Part shown: positions 40,275 through 50,499 of the stretch, one piece after another
Layout: every line of letters starts with the position of its first letter
Numbering within the stretch: position 1 is the stretch's first letter
Assembly: GCA_015063035.1 (NCBI GenBank)
Contig: SUTG01000002.1
Coordinates: 42,096 to 106,095 of the forward strand
Direction of reading: 5' to 3'
Origin: Methanobrevibacter olleyae
Lineage (GTDB): Archaea > Methanobacteriota > Methanobacteria > Methanobacteriales > Methanobacteriaceae
Length of the DNA stretch: 64,000 bases
Position numbers and translations under genes: made by a program
Notes under the pieces: generated by a model
Told to the model about the DNA's origin: nothing
Database searches by the model: none
What the model saw: only the letters and a program-made list of their open reading frames with translations

Positions 40275-41576
40275 ATGATTTGGAATGAAAATGCAGAATG
40301 TATGGGAAGGGAAGAAAAAGAGGAAATGCAGCTTGCCCTATTCCAGCAACAAGTAAAAAGAGTTTATGAAAATGTGCCATTCTACAAGAAGAAGTTTGAT
40401 GATGCAGGATTCCATCCAGAAGACTTGAAAACTCTTGAGGACATTAGCAAAATACCATTTACAACCAAGGCAGATTTAAGGGAAGCTTACCCATTTGGAT
40501 TATTTGCTGTACCTGATGATGAGATTATAGAAATCCACAGTACCTCTGGAACAACTGGAACCCCTGTTGTATCCGGATACACTCAAAAGGACATTGACAT
40601 TTGGGGAGAATGTACCGCAAGAGCTATTGCTATGGCTGGAGGAGACAAAAACTCAAAAATCCAAAATTCATACGGATATGGATTATTCACAGGAGGATTT
40701 GGAATAGACCACGGTGCAAAGGCCATGGGTGCAACAGTCATACCAATGTCTTCAGGAAACACTGCAAGACAATTGAAGATTATGGAAGATTTCCAAAGCG
40801 ATATTCTAACATGCACTCCTTCCTATGCCATGTATTTAGCAGAATCCCTTGAAAAAGAAGGATTCGATGCAGAAAGCATCAGTTTGCATGCAGGCATTTT
40901 CGGAGCTGAGATGTGGACTGAAGAGATGAGACACAGCTTAGAGGAAAAGCTTGGAATCACTGCACATAACATATATGGATTAACTGAATTGATGGGACCT
41001 GGAGTCTCTACCGAATGTGAATACCAAACAGGATTACATATTCAAGAAGATCACTTCTACCCTGAAATCATCGACTCTGAAACTGGAGAAATCCTTGAAG
41101 ATGGGCAAAAAGGAGAATTGGTCTTAACTAATCTTACAAGAGAAGGAATGCCAGTTATAAGATTCAGAACAAAAGACATTACTGCACTTAGAAGAGATGA
41201 ATGTCCTTGTGGAAGAACCACTGTGAGAATGGATAGAATCACTGGTAGAAGCGACGACATGTTGAAAATCAAAGGAGTTATGGTTTACCCATCTCAAATC
41301 GAAGCAGCTATCTTGCAAATTGAAGGATTAACCGCAAACTATCAAATTCATGTATCAAGACCAAAAACTCTTGACGAAATTGAAGTGAAAGTGGAAACTT
41401 CACCTGAAGTGTTCTCTGATGAAATGAAAAAGATTGAGGAATTTGAAAGAAGAATTGCAAGAAAGATTCAAAGCGCTATTGGAATCAGTGTAGATGTAAC
41501 TTTAGTAGAACCTGAATCCTTACCAAGAAGTGAAGGAAAAGCCATTAGGGTTATTGATGAGAGGAACTTTGATTAA
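40275..41576 (+). CDS. Phenylacetate-CoA ligase-like aryl-acid:CoA ligase (AMP-forming)
   Basis: 433 residues from the ATG at 40275 (after GGAGATATTAT). ANL-superfamily enzyme of the PaaK type: the P-loop [30 protein letters not shown] (motif A5), the [17 protein letters not shown] hinge with its catalytic region, and CPCGRT, a Cys pair typical of the PaaK group. In methanogens such ligases activate aryl acids (phenylacetate, indoleacetate) so that 2-oxoacid oxidoreductases can make aromatic amino acids from them. The following ACT-domain gene supports an amino-acid-related role. Confidence 0.92.
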   Translation: MIWNENAECMGREEKEEMQLALFQQQVKRVYENVPFYKKKFDDAGFHPEDLKTLEDISKIPFTTKADLREAYPFGLFAVPDDEIIEIHSTSGTTGTPVVSGYTQKDIDIWGECTARAIAMAGGDKNSKIQNSYGYGLFTGGFGIDHGAKAMGATVIPMSSGNTARQLKIMEDFQSDILTCTPSYAMYLAESLEKEGFDAESISLHAGIFGAEMWTEEMRHSLEEKLGITAHNIYGLTELMGPGVSTECEYQTGLHIQEDHFYPEIIDSETGEILEDGQKGELVLTNLTREGMPVIRFRTKDITALRRDECPCGRTTVRMDRITGRSDDMLKIKGVMVYPSQIEAAILQIEGLTANYQIHVSRPKTLDEIEVKVETSPEVFSDEMKKIEEFERRIARKIQSAIGISVDVTLVEPESLPRSEGKAIRVIDERNFD

Positions 41577-41656
41577 ATGAACTTATTAGAACTTATTAAA
41601 TAACTGAAGAAATGAGTTTTATTAATAAAATTGTTAACTATTAAGAAAGTGATAAC

Positions 41657-42088
41657 ATGAGTGTAAAGCAACTTTCCGTATTTCTTGAAAACAAAGAAGG
41701 AAAATTAAAAAAAGCTGTTAATGCAATGTCACAGGCAGGAGTAAACATTAGAGCTCTTTCCATTGCAGACAGTTCCAAATATGGAATCTTAAGATTAATT
41801 GTTTCCGACAATGAAACAGCAATCAAAGCTTTGAAAGAAGAAAAATTCACAGTAAAAGAAACTGATGTGATTGTTGTAGGAGTTAAAGACGAACCTAACG
41901 GTCTTAATACAATGCTTGAAATCCTTGAAAAGAAAAGCATTAATGTTGAATACCTATATGCATTCGTCAGCTCTAAAACCGAGGAAGCTATTGTTGTAGT
42001 TAAAATTGAAAACTATGAAGATGGTGTAAAAGCATTGGAAGATGCTAATGCCAACCTCTTATCCAAAGAAGATTTAGCTGAATTATAA
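41657..42088 (+). CDS. Tandem ACT-domain amino-acid-sensing protein
   Basis: 143 residues made of two ACT domains, the first starting VKQLSVFLENKEGKLKKAVNAM and the second in GLNTMLEILEKKSINVEYLYAF. ACT pairs bind amino acids and regulate enzymes. This type is regularly found beside PaaK-like ligases, and here it follows the ligase by 80 bases on the same strand. It probably senses an aromatic amino acid. The start follows GTGATAAC. Confidence 0.9.
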   Translation: MSVKQLSVFLENKEGKLKKAVNAMSQAGVNIRALSIADSSKYGILRLIVSDNETAIKALKEEKFTVKETDVIVVGVKDEPNGLNTMLEILEKKSINVEYLYAFVSSKTEEAIVVVKIENYEDGVKALEDANANLLSKEDLAEL

Positions 42089-42130
42089 ATCTTCTCATTT
42101 TCTCTTTTTTATTTTTTATTTTTTTAATTT

Positions 42131-42235
42131 AATTTTTTTACTTTACTTTGAAACTATTCCTTAAAACTTAATTTTTTTAATTTAATTTTTTTACTTTACT
42201 TTGAAACTATTCCTTAAAACTTAATTTTTTTAATA
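42131..42235. repeat. Tandem repeat, 53-bp unit, two copies
   Basis: Copies start at 42131 and 42184 and are almost identical; CTTTACTTTGAAACTATTCC is the recognisable core. They lie in the T-rich region after the ACT-domain gene, which may also end its transcript. The rest of the 42089-42436 gap holds T-rich DNA and the promoter of the next gene. Confidence 0.9.
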
Positions 42236-42436
42236 TATTTTTTTAATTTATTTAGAAAAACTTTTTTAAAAATTTATTTTTTATTACTGCTATTTTTTAT
42301 AATTTGTTTTTTTAAATGTTTAGTTCTCATTGCCATTTTCTAATCTCTCTATCAGTTTTAACAAAGAAATTTAAAAAAAATTAATATAGGTATAAACATA
42401 TAGTATACAATATCAATAAATGATTATGGAGATAAT

Positions 42437-43714
42437 ATGTTAAACAGACTTAAGGAAATTAGCTTAGGCAATTGGATTCTAATCGCAATGATACTGGGTA
42501 TGATTGTAGGCATTATACTGAATTTTTATGTTAGCGACCCACTTATCAAAGATGTGATATTAATAGACAATGTCTTCTTTTTAGGAGGAAATCTGTTTAT
42601 CAAATTGATGAAGATGTTGGTAGTTCCACTTGTTTTCTGTTCCATAATTGTAGGCGTAACCTCCATTTCAGATATTAGAAAAATCGGTTCAATCGGTGGA
42701 AGAGCCATTTTAATCTATCTTTTAACCACTGCATTGGCGGTTTCAATAGCTCTTTTTATAGCAGGGATCATCGAACCAGGTATCGGTTTGAATATGGCCA
42801 ATCTTGCAGATCCTTCAAATGTTACAACTAATGTGACAATAACCAACACTATTTTAGACATGATTCCGGATAATCCTTTAAACTCATTAGCTAACGGGGA
42901 TATGTTACCAGTGATTATTTTTGGAGTTATTGTGGGATTTATCCTTGCTAAATTAAAAGAAGAAACAAAAACAGTAAATAAACTTTTTACTGAAGGGAAT
43001 ACAATTATGATGGAAATGACTAATATAGTCATGAAATTTGCTCCAATAGGCGTTTTTTGTTTAATCGCTAAGACATTTGCCACATTAGGAATGGATGGAT
43101 TAATGCCTTTAAGCAAATATGTTGCATGCATACTCCTAGCTTTAGCAGTGCAAGCGTTTATTGTTTATCCAACATTACTTGTCATTTTCACAAGATTAAA
43201 TCCGATAAAATTCTTTAAGAGATTTTTCTCTGTAATGCTATTCGCATTTTCATCCTCATCATCAAATGCAACCATCCCATTAACTTTAGAGAAATTAAGT
43301 GAACTGGGAGTGTCTAAAGATGTTTCATCATTTACAATACCATTAGGCGCTACCATCAATATGGATGGAACCGCGATAATGCAAGGTGTTGTAGTTATGT
43401 TTGCAGCACAGGCCTATGGAATTGATTTGGGGTTAAGCGCATTGATTATAGTGGTATTTACAGCAGTTATGGCTTCAATTGGAACTGCAGGTATCCCATC
43501 CGTAGGATTAGTTACCTTGAATATGGTATTTGCCTCTGTAGGATTGCCAACTGATGCAATAGGCATAATCATGGGAATAGACCATATCCTGGATATGATT
43601 AGATCTGCAGTGAATGTGACTGGTGATGCAATCTGTACCATAATCGTTTCATTCAAAAACAAATCTGTGGATATTGATTTATTTAATGATAAAAAAGAAG
43701 CTAAAAATCCATAA
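42437..43714 (+). CDS. Dicarboxylate/amino-acid:cation symporter (DAACS family)
   Basis: 425 residues with about eight membrane segments and two re-entrant loops. The serine-rich hairpin FSSSSSNATIPLTLE and the Na+/substrate motif ATINMDGTAIMQG are diagnostic of the GltP/GltPh glutamate/aspartate transporters. IGTAGIPSVG corresponds to the second hairpin. It probably takes up aspartate, glutamate or a C4-dicarboxylate with Na+. The start follows GGAGATAAT. A palindromic terminator follows 25 bases after the stop. Confidence 0.94.
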   Translation: MLNRLKEISLGNWILIAMILGMIVGIILNFYVSDPLIKDVILIDNVFFLGGNLFIKLMKMLVVPLVFCSIIVGVTSISDIRKIGSIGGRAILIYLLTTALAVSIALFIAGIIEPGIGLNMANLADPSNVTTNVTITNTILDMIPDNPLNSLANGDMLPVIIFGVIVGFILAKLKEETKTVNKLFTEGNTIMMEMTNIVMKFAPIGVFCLIAKTFATLGMDGLMPLSKYVACILLALAVQAFIVYPTLLVIFTRLNPIKFFKRFFSVMLFAFSSSSSNATIPLTLEKLSELGVSKDVSSFTIPLGATINMDGTAIMQGVVVMFAAQAYGIDLGLSALIIVVFTAVMASIGTAGIPSVGLVTLNMVFASVGLPTDAIGIIMGIDHILDMIRSAVNVTGDAICTIIVSFKNKSVDIDLFNDKKEAKNP

Positions 43715-43738
43715 TGGAAAATAGGTTCCTTAAACATC

Positions 43739-43770
43739 TCCAGCTTTAAAGCTGGAACTTTCTCTTTTTT
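43739..43770 (+). terminator. Palindromic terminator after the DAACS symporter gene
   Basis: TCCAGCTTTAAAGCTGGA (43739-43756) is an 18-bp perfect palindrome followed by ACTTTCTCTTTTTTT. It is 25 bases beyond the stop codon. Confidence 0.75.
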
Positions 43771-43788
43771 TAAAAAATTTTAATTAAA

Positions 43789-43918
43789 ATGATAAAAATA
43801 AGAAAAAATAGAAAAAATATCTAAAAAATTTAAATTAAAAAATGATAAAAATAAGAAAAAATAGAAAAAATATCTAAAAAAATTTAAATTAAAAAATGAT
43901 AAAAATAAGAAAATAGGT
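43789..43918. repeat. Tandem repeat, 53/54-bp unit, about 2.5 copies
   Basis: ATGATAAAAATAAGAAAA recurs at 43789, 43842 and 43896 with AATATCTAAAAAATTTAAAT between. It lies in the gap between convergent genes. Confidence 0.88.
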
Positions 43919-43952
43919 TAATAGAAAATAAAACAATTTCTATTGATAAAAA

Positions 43953-44231
43953 TTAAAATTCCTTAAGCAATTCGACAATTTCATCCCTGCCATATCCTAA
44001 TTTAACAAGAATGGCTTTGAGACTGTCAGAATCATTCCACTTAACTTCTTTCCATGCTTTAAAATCGTTTCTGATAATTGCATTAATTATCAATTGCATA
44101 GTAATGAAGTCATCGCTTTCAACTACCATTAAAGCATCTTTTTTATTGAACTTTCCATCCGGATCCACTAAATCGTATTTGCCGGTTTCTGTATCTAATT
44201 TCATTATTGCACTATCAATTTTAAAAGGCAT
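43953..44231 (-). CDS. Small hypothetical protein downstream of carB
   Basis: 92 residues, soluble, without cysteines in motifs or membrane segments. It begins PFKIDSAIMKLDTETGKYDL and ends KLGYGRDEIVELLKEF. The C-terminal half is helical. The start follows GTGGTGTTAAA. It lies 116 bases behind carB on the same strand and may share its transcript, but the sequence gives no link to pyrimidine or arginine synthesis. I do not recognise the family. Confidence 0.65.
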   Translation of the reverse strand: MPFKIDSAIMKLDTETGKYDLVDPDGKFNKKDALMVVESDDFITMQLIINAIIRNDFKAWKEVKWNDSDSLKAILVKLGYGRDEIVELLKEF

Positions 44232-44347
44232 TTTAACACCACATATGATAAATAAGAAAGAAAATGGAGTAAATCTCCATTAATAAACTTTTAAAAAATC
44301 TAAATGTTTGCTATATGATCATTTGATGATTAACACCAGAATATCCC

Positions 44348-47300
44348 TTAAATGTTTGCTATATGATCATTTAATGATTTGACTTTCAACTCATTCTCTT
44401 TAACAGCTTCAATTGCATTTAAAGCAGCTCTTGCCCCTGCTAAAGTGGTTACATAAGGAATACCGAGCTCTACAGCCAAACGTCTAATGGTATAGCCATC
44501 TTTGGAAGCCTGTTCACCATGAGGTGTGTTGATGATCATGTCAATCTTTCCATCTAAAATAGCTTCCTTAATGTTAGGGGTTCCTTGGGAAACTTTTTTA
44601 ATTCTTGTAATAGGAACATCAAATATGGCATTAGCTGTACCTTTAGTAGCAAAAATATTGAATCCTAATGCATGAGCCTTATCAGCAATTGGCTGTATTT
44701 TCTTTTGGTCCTGTTCCCTTACACTGATTAAGAGATTTCCACCCTTAGGCAAGTCCATACCTGCTGAAAGCTGTGACTTGTAGAATGCAAGACCGAAGTT
44801 CTCATCTACACCAATACTTTCACCAGTGGATTTCATTTCAGGACCTAAGATACTGTCGGACTCTGTTAATTTCAAGAATGGGAAAACAGATTCCTTAACA
44901 GCAACGTGATTGATCTTAATCTCTTTGGTTAAATTAAGTTCTTTGAGTTTTGCACCCATCATCAAGGAGGTTGCAACTTTTGCAAGAGGAACACCAATAG
45001 CTTTACTTACAAATGGAACTGTCCTACTTGCCCTTGGATTAGCTTCAATGATGTAAACTTTCTCTTCGTCTAATTTAACTGCATACTGAATGTTCATCAA
45101 TCCAATTACATCCAATTCTAAAGCCAATTTTCTTGTATTGTCTCTAATGACTTCAAGCAAATGTTCTGGAATTGTTTGAGGAGGTATTACGCATGCAGAG
45201 TCTCCAGAGTGAACACCCGCCTCTTCAATGTGCTCCATAATACCTGCAATGAACACATCTTCACCATCACATAAGAGGTCAACATCAAGTTCAACAGCAT
45301 CTTCCAAGAACTTGTCTACAAGAATAGGGTGCTCTGGGGAAACCTTTACAGCTTCTTTCATATACTCTTCAAGTTCCTCTACACAGTAAACGATTTCCAT
45401 TGCCCTTCCACCGATAACATATGATGGACGAACAAGAACTGGGAATCCAATTCTTTCAGCTGCTTCTCTTGCTTCATCAAAGGAATTAGCCAATCCATAA
45501 GGCGCTTGACGAATGTTTAAATCGTTAAGCACTTCAGTGAATCTTTCCCTGTCTTCAACTCTGTCAATGCTTTCATATGGAGTACCTAAGATTTTGACTC
45601 CTGCTTTTGCAAGAGGGACAGATAGGTTAATGGAAGTTTGTCCTCCAAATTGGACTATTACACCTTCAGGTTCAACTTGTTCAATAATTCCCATAATGTC
45701 TTCAAAGGTTAATGGTTCAAAGAACAGTTCATCTGAAATGTCATAATCAGTACTTACAGTTTCAGGGTTGTTGTTTACAAGGATAGTTTCAATTCCTTGA
45801 TCTTTTAATGCGAGAGAGGAGTGTACACAACAGTAATCGAACTCAATACCTTGTCCAATTCTAATAGGGCCTGCACCAATAATCAATATTTTCTTGTTAT
45901 CGGTCTTTATAAGCTCATTACCTTTGTCATAACTACTGTAATAATATGGAGTTTTTGCTTCAAACTCTGCTGCACAGGTATCTACCATCTTATATGATGG
46001 CTTAATGTCAAACTTATCAAGAAGTGCTTTGACATCTTCTTCTTTTATTCCTGCGAGTTTTGCAAGAGTGAAGTTAGAGAATCCTAATTTTTTAGCCTTA
46101 ATCAGGAATTTTTCATCTTCAAGTGCTTCTTTTGTAACTTTATTTTCAAACTCTACTATGTTTTCAATCTTGTATAGGAAGAATGCATCCATTTTAGAAA
46201 TTTCTGCAAGTTCTTCTACGCTTCTTCCATCTTTTATAGCAGAGTACATGTGGAATAATCTTTCATCGGTAGGATTTGCCAAATTATCTTCAGTGTATTC
46301 TAAATATTCAAATCCATGCAAGCCAATGTCCAAGGAACGAATAGCTTTTTGAATGGCTTCCTCATATGTTCTACCAATAGCCATTACTTCCCCAGTAGCT
46401 TTCATTTGAACACCGATTTTTCTGTCAATGCCTTTGAACTTGTCAAATGGCCATCTTGGGATTTTCACTACAATATAATCGATAGACGGTTCAAAGGAAG
46501 CAGGAGTTTCCTTGGTAATGTCATTTCTGATTTCATCCAAAGTGAGTCCAAGTGCAACTTTTGAAGAGATTTTTGCAATTGGATAACCTGTTGCCTTAGA
46601 TGCAAGCGCACTACTTCTACTTACACGAGGGTTCACTTCAATGATCTTATATTCATTGGTTTCAGGGTTTAAAGCAAATTGGATGTTACATCCACCATTG
46701 ATTCCCAAGTTTCTAATGATCTTGATGGAAGCATCCCTTAACCTTTGACACACTTCATCATTAAGGTTTTGAATAGGGGCAACTACAATACTGTCTCCTG
46801 TATGTATACCCATAGGGTCCACATTTTCCATGTTACATACAATGATACAGGTGTCGTTCTTATCCCTCATCACCTCAAATTCGATTTCCTTCCATCCGAG
46901 GACTGATTCGTCGATTAAAACTTGGTTAATGTAACTCATGTCAAGACCATGGGTGGTAACTTCGATAAGCTCTTCCTTATTATGAGCCACTCCACCACCA
47001 GTACCTCCTAAGGTGAATGCTGGACGTACAATTACAGGATATCCGATTTCCTCAACAGCCTCTAAAGCCTCTTCAACAGATTCAACAGCATGACATTTAG
47101 GAATAGGCTCATCTAACCTATCCATAAAGTTTGCAAACAAGTCCCTGTCTTCCACATCTGCAATTGTTTGAACATCAGAACCAATGACCTTGATTCCTTC
47201 CAATAATCCCAATTTTCCAAGTTCAGTTGCAATGTTTAAACCGGTTTGTCCACCCATAGTAGGCAAAATAGCATCAATATTCTCTTTTTCAATAATCTGA

Positions 47301-47524
47301 GCAACAAGTTCTGGAGTCAATGGTTCAGTATAGACAGTGTCTGCCATATCCATATCGGTTTGAATGGTAGCAGGATTACTGTTTACAAGAACAGTTTCCA
47401 ATCCCTCTTCTCTAAGTGATTTACAAGCTTGAGAACCAGAGTAGTCGAACTCAGCAGCCTGACCAATCTGAATAGGTCCAGAACCAATTATAAGCACTTT
47501 TTTAATATCCTCATCAACAGGCAT
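44348..47524 (-). CDS. carB: Carbamoyl-phosphate synthase, large subunit
   Basis: 1058 residues from the ATG at 47524 (after GAGAGGATAAT; the upstream in-frame TTG is not needed). Two homologous ATP-grasp halves are visible, each starting with a dinucleotide-like turn: KVLIIGSGPIQIGQAAEFDYSG and KILIIGAGPIRIGQGIEFDY. Each half has its VRPAF/VRPSY and NPR(V/A)SRSSA/NPRASRTVP motifs. The last ~130 residues are the allosteric MGS-like domain (PHGEQASKDGYTIRRLAVE). It makes carbamoyl phosphate from bicarbonate, glutamine-derived ammonia and 2 ATP. It lies 100 bases after carA. Confidence 0.97.
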   Translation of the reverse strand: MPVDEDIKKVLIIGSGPIQIGQAAEFDYSGSQACKSLREEGLETVLVNSNPATIQTDMDMADTVYTEPLTPELVAQIIEKENIDAILPTMGGQTGLNIATELGKLGLLEGIKVIGSDVQTIADVEDRDLFANFMDRLDEPIPKCHAVESVEEALEAVEEIGYPVIVRPAFTLGGTGGGVAHNKEELIEVTTHGLDMSYINQVLIDESVLGWKEIEFEVMRDKNDTCIIVCNMENVDPMGIHTGDSIVVAPIQNLNDEVCQRLRDASIKIIRNLGINGGCNIQFALNPETNEYKIIEVNPRVSRSSALASKATGYPIAKISSKVALGLTLDEIRNDITKETPASFEPSIDYIVVKIPRWPFDKFKGIDRKIGVQMKATGEVMAIGRTYEEAIQKAIRSLDIGLHGFEYLEYTEDNLANPTDERLFHMYSAIKDGRSVEELAEISKMDAFFLYKIENIVEFENKVTKEALEDEKFLIKAKKLGFSNFTLAKLAGIKEEDVKALLDKFDIKPSYKMVDTCAAEFEAKTPYYYSSYDKGNELIKTDNKKILIIGAGPIRIGQGIEFDYCCVHSSLALKDQGIETILVNNNPETVSTDYDISDELFFEPLTFEDIMGIIEQVEPEGVIVQFGGQTSINLSVPLAKAGVKILGTPYESIDRVEDRERFTEVLNDLNIRQAPYGLANSFDEAREAAERIGFPVLVRPSYVIGGRAMEIVYCVEELEEYMKEAVKVSPEHPILVDKFLEDAVELDVDLLCDGEDVFIAGIMEHIEEAGVHSGDSACVIPPQTIPEHLLEVIRDNTRKLALELDVIGLMNIQYAVKLDEEKVYIIEANPRASRTVPFVSKAIGVPLAKVATSLMMGAKLKELNLTKEIKINHVAVKESVFPFLKLTESDSILGPEMKSTGESIGVDENFGLAFYKSQLSAGMDLPKGGNLLISVREQDQKKIQPIADKAHALGFNIFATKGTANAIFDVPITRIKKVSQGTPNIKEAILDGKIDMIINTPHGEQASKDGYTIRRLAVELGIPYVTTLAGARAALNAIEAVKENELKVKSLNDHIANI

Positions 47525-47624
47525 ATTATCCTCTCTCAATCCACATTAAAGTAATAATTTTTAAAATTTTAATAATCTAATAATCAATTAAACATAATCA
47601 ATTAAATACAATGAAATTCGAATC

Positions 47625-48704
47625 CTAATACTCCTTAATCATATTTCCAAATTCTTCAAACAAGACTCTTGTATCATTTGGACCTGGGCCAGATTCTGGG
47701 TGGTATTGGATAGTCCTTAAAGGCAATTCCTTATGCAAGAATCCTTCTGGAGTGCCATCGTTTAAGTTGATTTGGGTCAATTCCAAATCAGTCCCTTTTA
47801 ATGAATCTGGATCTATAGCGAATCCATGATTTTGAGAAGTGATGAAAACTTTTCCAGTTTGCAAGTCTTTAACAGGTTGATTTGCTCCCCTATGACCAAA
47901 TTTCATTTTATATGTTGTAGCTCCAAATGTCTTTGCAATAACATGTTGGCCCATACAAATACCAAATACAGGGAACTTTGTAATTAATTTTTTCACATTT
48001 GCAATTGTGTCAGTTAATCTTTCTGGGTTTCCAGGACCTGGAGATACCATAAGTCCATTTACACCATAATCTAAAATGGTTTGATAATCAGTATCGTAAG
48101 GGAATAAAGCAACACCAATATCATTTTCCAAGAAACAGTTGATGATGTTCTTTTTAACACCGCAATCAAGAATAGCTACAGTTTTATCAAAGTCACCGAA
48201 AGTCTTTATTTCAGGAGTGGAAACTAAAGGAACCAAATCTAAATCAACGATGCTTTTATGTTCTTGAGCACGAGCTACAAGCTCATCATCATCAATCTCT
48301 TCAGTAGCGAGTGCTGCTTTTAGAGAACCTTTTTCACGAATCTTCAAAGTCAAGTCTCTTGTGTCGATATCTTCGATTCCAGGCACCTTAAACTCCTTTA
48401 GGAAGTCATCTAATGTCTTCTTAGTACCGAAATTGGATAATTTTTTGCAAGCTTCTCTCACTACAAAACCTTCAACCTGCACCTTATCGGATTGATACCA
48501 TTCTTCACTGACTCCATAGTTACCTTCCAAAGGATAAGTTGACATCAATATTTGCCCTTTGAATGATGGGTCAGTAAGCGCTTCGGTATAACCAGACATA
48601 CCGGTTGAGAAAGCAAGCTCACCTACAGTTACTGTTTCATAACCAAAGGCTTCACCTTTTAGAACAGTTCCATCTTCTAAAGCTAATTTTGCTTCATTTC
48701 CCAT
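47625..48704 (-). CDS. carA: Carbamoyl-phosphate synthase, small (glutaminase) subunit
   Basis: 359 residues. An N-terminal CarA domain (LEDGTVLKGEAFGYETVTVGELAFSTGMSG) is joined to a class-I glutamine amidotransferase with the nucleophile in PVFGICMGQHVIAKTFG and the His/Glu pair in IQYHPESGPGP. It supplies ammonia to CarB. The start follows GGTGAAAAT. First gene of carA-carB. Confidence 0.97.
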   Translation of the reverse strand: MGNEAKLALEDGTVLKGEAFGYETVTVGELAFSTGMSGYTEALTDPSFKGQILMSTYPLEGNYGVSEEWYQSDKVQVEGFVVREACKKLSNFGTKKTLDDFLKEFKVPGIEDIDTRDLTLKIREKGSLKAALATEEIDDDELVARAQEHKSIVDLDLVPLVSTPEIKTFGDFDKTVAILDCGVKKNIINCFLENDIGVALFPYDTDYQTILDYGVNGLMVSPGPGNPERLTDTIANVKKLITKFPVFGICMGQHVIAKTFGATTYKMKFGHRGANQPVKDLQTGKVFITSQNHGFAIDPDSLKGTDLELTQINLNDGTPEGFLHKELPLRTIQYHPESGPGPNDTRVLFEEFGNMIKEY

Positions 48705-49130
48705 ATTTTCACCATTTAATTCATTGTATTTAATCTAAAATAATCATCAAATTAACAGCAATCCCAAGTATTTTTTATATGAAAATGATACTTTTTGCTA
48801 AATTAATTTACCTTAATTATTTATGTAATTTATTTAATTTAAACTATTCTATAAATCAGATTTCTATAAAAAAATCTCATGAAAAATTCATAGAATTTCA
48901 TCAAATTTCAACTAAACATTACATTATAATATAATGTATATTATACAAAATATTTTAACTTATCTATTGAAAAAATAAATTTTAAAAAAATAGGTTAAAA
49001 ATCATTAAATTGTTAATAAAAAATAATTGATTATTAATAAAAATTGAACAAGAAATAATGATAAAATTAAAAATAAAAAACAAGAATTTGAGCCAACTTT
49101 AAAATGCTTAAGTTAAACTCTGAGTAGGAA
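48705..49130. other. Intergenic region upstream of carA with a perfect inverted repeat
   Basis: TACATTATA-A-TATAATGTA (48920-48938) is a perfect 9-bp inverted repeat about 216 bases before carA. It may also be the stem of a transcript end for the gene at 49131-49736, but it has no T-tract. The rest is AT-rich without a gene. Confidence 0.45.
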
Positions 49131-49736
49131 TCAGCGCTCTTCACTAGAGCATCTATCAAATTTCATTTGCTTTGAGATCTCTCTTTTTCTTTTTTCTGAA
49201 ATCTCAGCATTCATTTGATTCATGAAATCATCAAATTTCCCAGACTCATTGGAACCATTACCCTTCCCCTCCAAATAATCCTCTTCATTGGATTTGAGAA
49301 AATCTGATTTGTTTAGATTGGACTTGATCATTGAGTACCTTACAACCAATTCATCATAAAACCATCTGACTGCAAATCCGTCAGAACTGCTTAAAGAGAT
49401 TAGATGCTTGGTATAGCCATTTTTAGAATAAACGATAACAATGGAAGAAAATAATGAAGACAAATCAGACTTATTAAGTTTCAAATCAATTATTTCACTA
49501 TAAAAAATCTTAAGGGACCCCATAGATTTACGTTGGAGCAAGGATTTCTTTTTCAGTGAAATGTAATTCTCCTCAAGTGTAGTCTCAGAGATGATGTTTG
49601 AACTCATGCATGATTTGGAAAATGCTTTATGGTCTAAAGCATTATCATCATCTTTAGAGCTTAATCTCTTTTGTGAAAAAGAAAAATTAAGAAGATATTT
49701 AGAATCTGGAGAGTAATTTGAATTGTTTTTTTCCAT
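49131..49736 (-). CDS. Hypothetical protein, possible PH-like domain
   Basis: 201 residues, rich in Ser, Lys and Asn. Residues about 70-140 (MGSLKIFYSEIIDLKLNKSD ... SDGFAVRWFYDELVVRYS) have the strand pattern and final helix of a bacterial PH-like domain of the kind that describes membrane-associated regulators. The ends are charged and probably disordered. The start follows GTGATATT. The stop of the upstream membrane-protein gene is four bases away, so the two are co-transcribed. I cannot assign a function. Confidence 0.65.
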   Translation of the reverse strand: MEKNNSNYSPDSKYLLNFSFSQKRLSSKDDDNALDHKAFSKSCMSSNIISETTLEENYISLKKKSLLQRKSMGSLKIFYSEIIDLKLNKSDLSSLFSSIVIVYSKNGYTKHLISLSSSDGFAVRWFYDELVVRYSMIKSNLNKSDFLKSNEEDYLEGKGNGSNESGKFDDFMNQMNAEISEKRKREISKQMKFDRCSSEER

Positions 49737-49740
49737 AATA

Positions 49741-50145
49741 TCACATTGAAGTATTGATTTTCCCCTCTAAGAAGTACAATGGGATTATATAAATCCCCAT
49801 GGATCCAAAATAGCAGACAATATCCATGAAATCGAATATTGAACCTGCCTTGATAAACAACGCCACATATTCCCATACGAATGAAGCCAATATTGTTACA
49901 ATAATTATTAGCCAAACGTTTGTCAATTTATAAGGATAAACAAGATTTAAAAAGCTTAACAGCACAAGAATAGCTAGAAAATCATTGAAATAAAACATGA
50001 AGAACCAATTGATTTCATGCAAAAAATGATTATTCAATAAGTAAAGGGACAATCCCACTATCAAAATAATGAGATTATAAATCCTAAACCCATTATCATT
50101 TTTCTCAAATGAAAATCTTTTAAATAAATTCTCCAAATCTAACAT
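49741..50145 (-). CDS. Small polytopic membrane protein
   Basis: 134 residues with about four hydrophobic segments (LIILIVGLSLYLL, FLAILVLLSFLNLVYPY, VWLIIIVTILASFVWEYVAL, IVCYFGSMGIYIIPLYFL). There is no motif that identifies a family. It lies between two other genes on the minus strand with short spacers, as the middle member of a three-gene unit with a tail-anchored protein and a possible PH-like protein. Confidence 0.65.
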   Translation of the reverse strand: MLDLENLFKRFSFEKNDNGFRIYNLIILIVGLSLYLLNNHFLHEINWFFMFYFNDFLAILVLLSFLNLVYPYKLTNVWLIIIVTILASFVWEYVALFIKAGSIFDFMDIVCYFGSMGIYIIPLYFLEGKINTSM

Positions 50146-50199
50146 TTAAATCAATGAGGTAATGAAAAATAAATAAATGAAAAATAAATGAGACTGCCC

Positions 50200-50436
50200 T
50201 TAATCAAAAGTCATTATAAAAATAGCTATTAATACAATAGCAACCATTAAAATAATCAATAAGGAAGTGTTATTCAATGAAATAGACTTATAAAATCCAT
50301 TAACGTGGCCTTGATTTTCATATCCCCTATCGTATTCCTTTTGATTGAAATCACCTTGGTCATCTTCATTATCTGTTTCTATAATCTGAGTATCCTTTAC
50401 TTCATAATCTTCAATTTCAATAATGTCATCAGCCAT
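50200..50436 (-). CDS. Tail-anchored small acidic protein
   Basis: 78 residues: an acidic N-terminal half (DDIIEIEDYEVKDTQIIETD) and a single C-terminal membrane span (LLIILMVAIVLIAIFIMTFD). This is the layout of a tail-anchored protein with its soluble part in the cytoplasm. The start follows GTGATAAT. First of the three small minus-strand genes. Function unknown. Confidence 0.65.
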   Translation of the reverse strand: MADDIIEIEDYEVKDTQIIETDNEDDQGDFNQKEYDRGYENQGHVNGFYKSISLNNTSLLIILMVAIVLIAIFIMTFD

Positions 50437-50499
50437 ATTATCACATCATTGCCAAGAAATATATCTTAATCTACAATGTCAGTTTTCACTAATTAAAAA

